A stretch of 64,000 nt of DNA from contig NZ_JHQS01000016.1 of the NCBI RefSeq assembly GCF_014843845.1, positions 62,001-126,000 of the forward strand. Direction: 5' to 3'. Positions within the stretch are counted from its first letter, which is position 1, and every line of letters starts with the position of its first letter. Shown piece by piece: positions 57,701 to 64,000 of the stretch. A model generated the notes under the pieces. The model saw nothing but the letters and a program-made list of their open reading frames with translations, made no database searches and was not told where the DNA came from. Origin of the DNA: Mesorhizobium amorphae. GTDB lineage: Bacteria; Pseudomonadota; Alphaproteobacteria; Rhizobiales; Rhizobiaceae. Both the position numbers and the translations under genes were made by a program.

Positions 57701-58616
57701 GCTGTCCCCTCCGACAAAGGTTGATGGGAATGGGATTTCGCCCGCTAGCTCCCTTTCGATGCCACTCTGCATGATCGAGTTCCTTGTCCTTTTGTACCCT
57801 TTTTCCGCCGGGGATGCGCCTCCTGCATCCATGTTTCCGGCGACCGTATCTTCGCTGCGACACCACCGCCGCCGCCGGCAGGTGAATGTCGCCTCGTCAC
57901 AAAGGGACCGGTGCCGGCTCTCGCAAGCCGGGCCGTCTCGACACCAGGGCAATACAATGCCATCCGGCGAAAACGCCGGCGCCATCGACCTGCCATGTAC
58001 AGTTACGCCAGTCCCCTACCGCCTCGAAAAGACAAATCGAACCCGTTCGCGGAATTGATCCACGTCATGAATTCTGCCATTTTGTGCTGGCCAATTCAGG
58101 CTGGGTTGAGAGCCAAAAGCCCGTCCCTTCGATGGATGGACATTAGCGAAATCGCTGTGGATAGGGCAAGGCCACGACTAACCAATTTTTAACGAATCTG
58201 GTTAGCGGAGACGGGTTCGGAGCAGATGCCGCAACGGCACATTTTGATAAAGCCATTGTGATTCAAACCCTTTTCCGGCGAATATGAAAATGGCCACCCG
58301 ACGCGAAATTTTCTGAAATAATTCTCTTGACAGCAACTTGTCCCCCATCGCTCGGACGCGATGTGAACAAGCTGTGGATCACCATCTGTAAGTATTTGAA
58401 AATTATATGGAATTTGTGTCAGCCCAAATTATCGACCCTGCCACTTTCGGCATAACCGGGTATCAGCGCGCATGTATATGCCGGCAAAGCTTTCCGGACT
58501 TTGAAATCCAAGCCAGACGCGCTTTGCGGGCGTTCTTTTTAAGTACTTGCCGGCAAACGAAAAAACCCGGCGCGATGCGCCGGGTTTGAACAAGCCAAGT
58601 TTAGTTAAATGTAATA
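57701..58616. promoter_or_regulatory. 916-base dnaA-rpsT intergenic region with DnaA-box-like sites
   Basis: No gene is recognised here. It is AT-richer than its surroundings, especially 58170-58420. DnaA-box-like 9-mers (one mismatch to TTATCCACA) occur on the minus strand at 58156-58164 (CTATCCACA) and 58373-58381 (TGATCCACA). A TATAAT lies on the minus strand at 58402-58407, just upstream of the second box. Two GANTC (CcrM) sites are at 58194-58198 and 58260-58264. This suggests an autoregulated, methylation-sensitive dnaA promoter. An origin is possible but not supported by a box cluster. Confidence 0.5.
58560..58587 (-). terminator. intrinsic terminator of rpsT
   Basis: On the minus strand AACCCGGCGC and GCGCCGGGTT (58577-58586 and 58564-58573) form a 10-bp stem with a 3-base loop, followed by a run of six T. 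It lies about 30 bases after the rpsT stop and separates rpsT from dnaA transcription. Confidence 0.88.
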
Positions 58617-58883
58617 TTAGGCCGACAGCACCTTGAGGCGGTGGGCCAGGCGCGACACCTTGCGGGATGCCGTATTCTTGTGCAGCACGCCCTTCGTCGC
58701 GGCGCGCATCAATTCCGGCTCGGCAGCCTTGAACGCGGCAAGTGCTGCGGTCTTGTCGCCGGCGGCCAGCGCCTCTTCGACCTGGCGGACATAGGTGCGC
58801 ACACGCGAGCGGCGGTTCTTGTTGATCGCTGCGCGGCGGGCGATCTTGCGCGTTGCCTTTTTGGCCGAGGAGGTATTGGCCAT
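58617..58883 (-). CDS. rpsT: 30S ribosomal protein S20
   Basis: An 88-residue basic ribosomal protein that binds 16S rRNA early in 30S assembly. The start [21 protein letters not shown] and the end [16 protein letters not shown] are canonical. GAGAGG is spaced 4 bases before the ATG at 58883; the longer frame upstream is not real. The order rpsT-dnaA is common in alphaproteobacteria. Confidence 0.97.
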   Translation of the reverse strand: MANTSSAKKATRKIARRAAINKNRRSRVRTYVRQVEEALAAGDKTAALAAFKAAEPELMRAATKGVLHKNTASRKVSRLAHRLKVLSA

Positions 58884-59030
58884 GATGCCTCTCTTCTGAT
58901 CTGGTGGGCGCATGCGGGATGCCGCAGGGCGCAAAAAACAAACGGGCAGCCAAAGGCCGCCTCGGTTGGAGCGGCTTATAGTTCAGCTTTTCCGGCGCGT
59001 CAACGCCGCTTGGCCTTCTTTTTGACCCGC

Positions 59031-59804
59031 CTAGCGGTTGGTGAAATTTGGCTTCCGCTTCTCGGCAAAGGCGGCCATGCCTTCCTTCTGGTCGTCCAGC
59101 GCAAACAGCGAGTGAAACAGGCGCCGTTCGAAGCGAAGTCCTTCGGCAAGCGTCGTCTCATAGGCGCGGTTGACCGCCTCCTTGGTCATCATCACCGACG
59201 GCAGCGAAAACTCGGCGATCTTGCCCGCTGCCTTCAGCGCTTCCTCGACAAGGTTGCCGGCGGGCACGACGCGCGATACCAGGCCGCAGCGTTCGGCCTC
59301 CGCCGCATCCATCATTCGCCCGGTCAGGCACATGTCCATGGCCTTCGACTTGCCGACGAAGCGGGTCAGCCGCTGCGATCCGCCCATGCCGGGCATGACG
59401 CCGAGCGTGATTTCGGGTTGGCCGAACCTGGCATTGTCGGCCGCGATGATGAAATCGCACATCATTGCCAGTTCGCAACCGCCGCCAAGCGCATAGCCTG
59501 CGACCGCGGCGATGACAGGCTTTCGCGTGCGCGTAAGCTCCTCCCAGCCGACGAAGAAGTCCTGCACATAGGCGTCGACAAAGGCGATCGCCTGCATTTC
59601 CTTGATGTCGGCGCCGGCCGCGAAGGCCTTCTCGGAACCGGTGATGACCACCGCGCCGATCGCGGCATCGGCGCCAAACCCGTTCACCGCCGCCACCACC
59701 TCCGCCATGACCTGGGAGTTCAGCGCGTTGAGCGCCTTGGGTCGGTTCAGCGTGATCAGCCCGACCTTGCCGCGCGTTTCCACGATGATGGTTTCATAGG
59801 CCAT
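59031..59804 (-). CDS. enoyl-CoA hydratase
   Basis: A 257-residue crotonase-fold enzyme hydrating trans-2-enoyl-CoA in beta-oxidation. The two catalytic Glu are in [15 protein letters not shown] and [20 protein letters not shown]. The oxyanion-hole region [13 protein letters not shown] is typical of short-chain enoyl-CoA hydratase. GAGGAGG lies 8 bases before the ATG. The position between rpsT and mutM is conserved in rhizobia. Confidence 0.94.
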   Translation of the reverse strand: MAYETIIVETRGKVGLITLNRPKALNALNSQVMAEVVAAVNGFGADAAIGAVVITGSEKAFAAGADIKEMQAIAFVDAYVQDFFVGWEELTRTRKPVIAAVAGYALGGGCELAMMCDFIIAADNARFGQPEITLGVMPGMGGSQRLTRFVGKSKAMDMCLTGRMMDAAEAERCGLVSRVVPAGNLVEEALKAAGKIAEFSLPSVMMTKEAVNRAYETTLAEGLRFERRLFHSLFALDDQKEGMAAFAEKRKPNFTNR

Positions 59805-59850
59805 GGCTTCGCCTCCTCGTTCCGGCCGATCGATGTCGATTGGTCCTAGC

Positions 59851-60741
59851 TTACCGCTGACAGGTCCGGCAATAGAAGGTCGAGCGCCCGCTTTGCACGA
59901 TGCGCTCGATTTGGCCGCCGCAGCCGGGCGTTGAGCATGGTTCGCCCTCCCGGTCGTAGACCGCGAAGGAGTGCTGGAAATAGCCCAGCGAGCCGTCCGT
60001 CTGCACATAGTCGCGCAGCGACGATCCGCCGGCGGCGATTGCATCGGCGATGACTGAACGGATCGCCCCGGCCAGGCGTTCGCTCTGCCCCGCCGCCTTC
60101 TTTCCAGCCTTGGCGATCGTGCCAGATTCACGCAGCGGCGACAGGCCGGCGCGCCACAGCGCCTCCGACACATAGATATTGCCAAGTCCTGCGATCAGCC
60201 GCTGGTCGAGAAGCGCGGCCTTCAACGGCGATCGGCGGCCTTCGAGCAGCGAGGCGAGCAGAACGCCGTCCAGCGTATTGCCGGTCGGCTCGACGCCCAG
60301 CCCGGCCAGCATCGGATGCGTGTCGGGCGTCCCTTCGGCAAACAGCATGAAGCCGAAGCGGCGCGGGTCGTTGAAGATCACGCGCGAGCGGGCGCCTTCG
60401 GCGGAGACCACATCGAACACGACATGATCGTGCGCAGCGCTTTTCGAACGCTCGTGATGGAATACACCCGGGGTATCGCTGCCATCTGATGTCTCGATGC
60501 GGAACGAACCCGACATGCCGAGATGGCAGATCAGCACCGGCCCACCATCGATATGCATGGTGAGATATTTGGCCCGCCGGCCGAGGGCAGTGATGGTCTT
60601 GCCGGTCAGCCGCGCGGAGAAATCCTTGGGAAACGGGAACCTGAGATCGGGCCGGCGCGCCTCGACGCGGACGAGGCGGGCGCCTTCCAGAACCGGTTGC
60701 AGGCCGCGCCGGACCGTTTCGACCTCAGGCAATTCGGGCAT
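59851..60741 (-). CDS. mutM: formamidopyrimidine-DNA glycosylase (Fpg)
   Basis: A 296-residue base-excision glycosylase/AP lyase removing 8-oxoguanine. The catalytic Pro 2 and Glu 3 are in [14 protein letters not shown], followed by the helix-two-turn-helix [21 protein letters not shown] and a C-terminal zinc finger with CSTPGCGG and FYCRTCQR. Length is slightly above the E. coli protein. Its start overlaps the deoB end by 17 bases. Confidence 0.96.
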   Translation of the reverse strand: MPELPEVETVRRGLQPVLEGARLVRVEARRPDLRFPFPKDFSARLTGKTITALGRRAKYLTMHIDGGPVLICHLGMSGSFRIETSDGSDTPGVFHHERSKSAAHDHVVFDVVSAEGARSRVIFNDPRRFGFMLFAEGTPDTHPMLAGLGVEPTGNTLDGVLLASLLEGRRSPLKAALLDQRLIAGLGNIYVSEALWRAGLSPLRESGTIAKAGKKAAGQSERLAGAIRSVIADAIAAGGSSLRDYVQTDGSLGYFQHSFAVYDREGEPCSTPGCGGQIERIVQSGRSTFYCRTCQR

Positions 60742-61972
60742 GGCCGCCTATCGTCGCATAGAAAGAAGTGCCGTGACGGCCACGCGCCAGCCCGAGATGT
60801 TCGGCGACGGTTTCGCCAATGTCGGCGAAGGTCGTTCTGAGCCCGATATTGCCCCCTGTGAGCCCCTGTCCGACGCCGATCACCGGAATGCGTTCGCGCG
60901 TGTGGTCGGTGCCGCGCCATGTCGGGTCGTTGCCGTGGTCGGCGGTGAGGATGAGCAGGTCACCCTGCTTCAGTTTGGCAAGCGCCTCGGGCAGGCGAAG
61001 GTCGAAGGCTTCGAGTGCGGCCGCATAGCCGGCGACGTCGCGGCGATGACCGAACTCGGTGTCGAAATCGACGAAATTGGCAAACACCAGATCACCGTCG
61101 CCAGCGTCGTCCATCGCACCCAGCGCCTTGTCGAACATCGCCATGTTGCCGGCGGCCTTGCGTACTTCGGAGATGCCGCGATGCGCGAAGATGTCGCCGA
61201 TCTTGCCGACTGCGATGACCTTGCTTCCGCGTTGCGTCAGCCGGTCGAGCAACGTTGGTTCCGGCGGCGGCACCGCATAGTCGCGGCGGTTGTAGGTGCG
61301 CTCGAAGGTAGCGACGGTTTCCCCGACAAAAGGCCGTGCGATCACCCGGCCGATGTTCAGCGGATCGACCAGCCCGCGCACGGTCTTGCAGAACTCGTAG
61401 AGCCGCTCCAGTCCGAAATGCGTTTCGTGCGCGGCGATCTGCAGGACGGAGTCGACCGAAGTGTAGCAGATCGGCTTGCCGGAGCGGATATGCTCCTCGC
61501 CGGACCGCTCGATGATTTCGATTCCCGCCGCATGGCAATCGCCCAAAATGCCGGGCACCTTTCCTTCCCGGATCATCGCCTCGGTCAGGGCAGCCGGAAA
61601 AGCCGGCACCGTCTGAGGAAAATAGCCCCAGTCGAAGCGCACCGGAAGGCCGGCGATTTCCCAATGACCCGAGGGCGTGTCCTTGCCGCTCGAGACCTCC
61701 TGCGCCGCGCCATGAATGGCCGTGGCAAGCGGGATCTTGCTGCCGTCGAACCGAAAACCGGTCGCGGTTTCCGCCGCGCGGGCGAGACCGAACGAGACCA
61801 TGTTCGGCACCGCGAGCGGCCCCTTGCGCAGGCCTTCGCGATCCGCGCGGCCCTCCGCACAGGCCAAGGCGATGTGTCCGAACGTATCGGCGCCGGCATC
61901 GCCATAGCGCTCGGCATCGGCGGCGCCGCCGATGCCGAAGGAATCGAGAACTAAGAGGAAAGCGCGTGCCAT
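60725..61972 (-). CDS. deoB: phosphopentomutase
   Basis: A 415-residue alkaline-phosphatase-superfamily enzyme interconverting (deoxy)ribose 1- and 5-phosphates in nucleoside salvage. The metal sites are visible as [20 protein letters not shown], with the phospho-acceptor Thr in [12 protein letters not shown], and [21 protein letters not shown] at the C-terminus. It begins at the ATG at 61972; the much longer frame upstream is not real. Its stop lies 17 bases inside mutM. In other rhizobia the mutM neighbour is often ubiE, so this arrangement may be a local rearrangement. Confidence 0.94.
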   Translation of the reverse strand: MARAFLLVLDSFGIGGAADAERYGDAGADTFGHIALACAEGRADREGLRKGPLAVPNMVSFGLARAAETATGFRFDGSKIPLATAIHGAAQEVSSGKDTPSGHWEIAGLPVRFDWGYFPQTVPAFPAALTEAMIREGKVPGILGDCHAAGIEIIERSGEEHIRSGKPICYTSVDSVLQIAAHETHFGLERLYEFCKTVRGLVDPLNIGRVIARPFVGETVATFERTYNRRDYAVPPPEPTLLDRLTQRGSKVIAVGKIGDIFAHRGISEVRKAAGNMAMFDKALGAMDDAGDGDLVFANFVDFDTEFGHRRDVAGYAAALEAFDLRLPEALAKLKQGDLLILTADHGNDPTWRGTDHTRERIPVIGVGQGLTGGNIGLRTTFADIGETVAEHLGLARGRHGTSFYATIGGHARIA

Positions 61973-62106
61973 CGAATGGGATCGTGTTGCCTGTCTGCGG
62001 TCCCAGACATAGGGTTCCACATCGCCATTGGCAATTCGGAACCAAACGGCAACGGCTTGGACGCGATAGTCGGGGCGAGACCGGACGCCGAAGCGGCAGG
62101 GTAGGG

Positions 62107-63096
62107 ATGAGACATGGTGGCGCATTTTCGGCGAGGCCCGCCTTGAAGGCATGCGTGGCCGCATTTGCGTTGCTGGCCGCATCATGGCCGAATGCGGCGC
62201 GTGCCGACTGGCGCGACGACATCGGCACGTTCCGCATCGGCATCGTCGCCGAACCCGGGGCCGGCAACACCGTTCCGGGCCTGGCGCTGCTGACGGACGC
62301 CTACACCAAGGCGCTCGGCATGAAGGTGGAATTTGTCGTCGCCCGCGACTACGCGGCGCTGATCGAGGCGCAGGCAAGCGGCCGGATCGAATACGCGGTC
62401 TATTCGGCGACGGCCTACGCCACCGCCGCGCAACGCTGCGGCTGCGTCGAACCTCTCGTGGCGCCGGTCGATGCAGACGGCGCCATCGGCATCCGCTCCG
62501 TCCTCGTGACGCGCGACGGCAAGGTTGCGGATCTTGCCGCCATGGCGACGCACCGGATCGCTATCGCGCCTTCCGACAGCATCGGCGGTTCTCTGTTGCC
62601 GTTAGCCGGGCTCAAGGCGGATGGCGTCGAGCTCAGCGAGGATGCGCCGTATCTGATGCGCGCCGCCTCGGCCGCCGCGGCCGAAACGATGCTTATCGAC
62701 GGCCAGGCCGATGCCCTGTTCGGTTGGGTGGAAGCCATGGCGGACGGTCAGCCCGCGACCCCGGACGGCCAATCCGCGGTCCCGGACGGCCAACTGGCTG
62801 ACCCAGGCGGCACAGTGGCCAGGCTTGAGGCGGCGGGTCTTTCGAAGACGGAACTTCAGGTCGTATGGACGTCCGGCTTGCTCAGATACGGCCCGCATGC
62901 CGTCCGCAGCGACCTCGACCCCGAGGCCAAGCGCCGGCTCACCGTTTTCCTCACCAACCTCAAGTCGATGACGCCTGATGTCTACGATCTGCTGGAGGCG
63001 GCGCACTCCGGCGGGTTCGCCGTCGCCTCTTCGAAGGACTATGCGATGGCTGCGGCCATCGTCCAGTTTGTGTCAGGCAAGAACGACCAGCAATGA
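62107..63096 (+). CDS. PhnD-like periplasmic substrate-binding protein (orphan)
   Basis: A 329-residue exported protein of the phosphate/phosphite/phosphonate-binding PhnD family. [41 protein letters not shown] and the later [15 protein letters not shown] match the fold. No permease or ATPase gene lies in the window, so it may be an accessory sensor or use distant components. The ATG at 62107 gives a long N-region; a TTG at 62143 with GCGAGG upstream gives a compact signal peptide ([20 protein letters not shown]) and is an attractive alternative. Residues ~213-233 are three copies of a DGQ-type heptapeptide. Confidence 0.78.
   Translation: MRHGGAFSARPALKACVAAFALLAASWPNAARADWRDDIGTFRIGIVAEPGAGNTVPGLALLTDAYTKALGMKVEFVVARDYAALIEAQASGRIEYAVYSATAYATAAQRCGCVEPLVAPVDADGAIGIRSVLVTRDGKVADLAAMATHRIAIAPSDSIGGSLLPLAGLKADGVELSEDAPYLMRAASAAAAETMLIDGQADALFGWVEAMADGQPATPDGQSAVPDGQLADPGGTVARLEAAGLSKTELQVVWTSGLLRYGPHAVRSDLDPEAKRRLTVFLTNLKSMTPDVYDLLEAAHSGGFAVASSKDYAMAAAIVQFVSGKNDQQ
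62743..62805 (+). repeat. three tandem 21-bp repeats inside the PhnD-like gene
   Basis: Three in-frame 21-base units, 62743-62763, 62764-62784 and 62785-62805, encode [14 protein letters not shown] and DGQLADP. Units 1-2 differ at a few bases and unit 3 is more diverged, consistent with stepwise duplication. They lie in what is probably a surface loop. Confidence 0.8.
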
Positions 63097-63120
63097 TCCT
63101 TGGCGCCCGACCGCCCCCAC

Positions 63121-63741
63121 TCAGCAGTCGCCGCAGGGGATCGTCGTGCTGCGGCGGGGGCGCAGGTAATAGGTCTCGCCCATCGATATCTTGTTGAAGG
63201 CCGAGGTCAACCCAAGACGTTGCTGACCGTCCGCCGACCAGGTGATGACCGGCTCGTAGGCAAGATCGCTTTCGACACGAATAAGAAAAGTGCCTGCAAC
63301 CTTCAGCGTAGCTGGAACCGTGGTGGTGGTGCCCTTGACGGCATCGACGGCCGCGGTGCCATCGACGAGCTTGCGCGACCACACGACCTGCACTTTCGGG
63401 GTAGCATCGCTCGTGACCTCAATCGCCGTGATGACGATCTTCGGGGTTGAGCGGTTATAGGGCCGCAAGGTTGATGTGCCGATCTGCATGATCGCATCGA
63501 GATCCGCTTTGGTGATCGTATTCTGCTGCGTGACGAGATCCGCCACCATGCTGCCGATGCGGCTGACCTTCTTGCTGGTCTCGATAGCCTGCGAAGCCTC
63601 CATGGTCACGAAATACATGACGAGCAGGACAGGTACGATGAAGGCGAACTCGATGGCCGCGACGCCGCGGCGATCGGCGCAGAGCCGCATCGCTCTCGTC
63701 CAGACTGCTGAAATCCCCCGGTGTGCCCCCGCACGAAACAT
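63121..63741 (-). CDS. TadE-like pilus assembly protein
   Basis: A 206-residue TadE-family pseudopilin-type protein, part of the Flp/Tad adhesive pilus system. A basic cytoplasmic N-terminus is followed by RRGVAAIEFAFIVPVLLVMY, a prepilin-like hydrophobic segment with conserved Glu after the cleavage region, and a periplasmic ~150-residue domain ending in a CGDC motif. The ATG at 63741 is preceded by GGTAAAGG; a TTG nine codons upstream is an alternative. It follows a second TadE-like gene by 38 bases. Confidence 0.83.
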   Translation of the reverse strand: MFRAGAHRGISAVWTRAMRLCADRRGVAAIEFAFIVPVLLVMYFVTMEASQAIETSKKVSRIGSMVADLVTQQNTITKADLDAIMQIGTSTLRPYNRSTPKIVITAIEVTSDATPKVQVVWSRKLVDGTAAVDAVKGTTTTVPATLKVAGTFLIRVESDLAYEPVITWSADGQQRLGLTSAFNKISMGETYYLRPRRSTTIPCGDC

Positions 63742-63779
63742 GCCTTTACCCCCGTTTTGCCAAAGCAAGCCTGCAAATC

Positions 63780-64000
63780 TCAGTTGTCGAACGGCTCGTT
63801 CTGCCAGGTCACCGATGCGAAATGCAGCGTGTTACCGTCCTTGAGATTGGCCATCGACTTGGCCATGAAATCGGTCATGACAGGCCATTTGTAGAACACC
63901 CGCAGCATGTTCCTCGATTCCGCCAGGCCGGGAGTGACGGCGAAGCTCGTCGCATTCGTGCCGTGCTTCAGAACGATCTCGCCGTCCACGATCTTGAAGC
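63780..64000 (-). CDS. second TadE-like pilus protein, C-terminal part
   Basis: An incomplete gene: the frame is open to the window edge and its start lies beyond 64000. The visible C-terminus (LRVFYKWPVMTDFMAKSMAN, then LHFASVTWQNEPFDN) matches the conserved end of rhizobial TadE/TadG-like proteins. It is transcribed toward the other TadE-like gene, so a tad locus (probably with TadG) continues outside the window. Confidence 0.78.
   Translation of the reverse strand, partial: FKIVDGEIVLKHGTNATSFAVTPGLAESRNMLRVFYKWPVMTDFMAKSMANLKDGNTLHFASVTWQNEPFDN

Noticed and set aside
57701..58616. Chromosomal origin (oriC) between dnaA and rpsT
   Set aside because: Only two imperfect DnaA boxes and no box cluster. 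In rhizobia the origin is usually near hemE, which is not in this window. Kept as a promoter region only.
59805..60185. N-terminal extension of the enoyl-CoA hydratase into mutM
   Set aside because: The extra ~127 residues are Arg/Cys-rich shadow sequence; the ATG at 59804 has GAGGAGG and the family start.
62107..63096. Phosphonate transport operon
   Set aside because: Only a PhnD-like binding protein is present; no permease, ATPase or phn lyase genes.

Overview
The window is chromosomal DNA of a high-GC alphaproteobacterium. It is most likely a Mesorhizobium or close relative in the Hyphomicrobiales. The reasons are: irr next to fabA-fabB-fabI; a PraR/PhrR-type regulator between lnt and metK; the miaB-phoH-ybeY-corC-lnt and rimP-nusA-ylxR-infB-rbfA-truB orders; and short palindromic intergenic repeats of rhizobial type. 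The species call is inference. I see no prophage, insertion sequence, CRISPR array, tRNA or rRNA. Almost all of it reads as core genome.

Layout, left to right. 1-4.9 kb: 3' end of dnaX, the YbaB nucleoid protein, a SleB-type lipoprotein, recR and a lytic transglycosylase. 5.1-13.1 kb: a complete five-gene dipeptide/oligopeptide-type ABC importer, a GABA-type aminotransferase (gabT) and a convergent FAD-dependent reductase. 13.2-19.5 kb: the most interesting locus. A perfect palindrome matching the rhizobial Irr box sits in the promoter of a six-gene iron cluster: imelysin, Bfd, bacterioferritin, di-haem DUF1111 protein, second imelysin, DUF1513 protein. The regulator gene irr is at 48.1 kb in the same window. 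19.6-30.7 kb: tsaB-rimI, plsC, miaB, phoH, ybeY, corC-like, a VOC protein, lnt, praR, metK and trmB. metK is preceded by a terminator hairpin almost touching its ribosome binding site.

30.8-42.5 kb: a 54-codon gene too short for routine calling, then rimP-nusA-ylxR-infB-rbfA-truB, corA, rpsO and pnp, with structured leaders before rimP, nusA and rpsO. 42.6-48.9 kb: an RsmC-like methyltransferase, a GGDEF/EAL protein with a degenerate GGDEF site, fabI-fabB-fabA, irr and a frameshifted DUF4260 gene. 49-53.6 kb: an SH3 protein, a D-2-hydroxyacid dehydrogenase and an operon of ThiF/MoeB-like, GNAT and two aconitase-X subunits. 53.6-61.9 kb: recF, dnaN, dnaA, rpsT, an enoyl-CoA hydratase, mutM and deoB, all on the minus strand, with a 0.9-kb AT-richer region between dnaA and rpsT that carries DnaA-box-like sites. 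62.1-64 kb: an orphan PhnD-like periplasmic protein with an internal 21-bp tandem repeat, and two TadE-like pilus genes, the second cut by the window edge.

How the parts may work together: Irr is expected to repress the 13-19 kb iron storage/import cluster when iron is short. The central block couples transcription (NusA), initiation (IF2), ribosome maturation (RimP, RbfA, TruB) and RNA turnover (PNPase). The 53-58 kb block is replication and repair.
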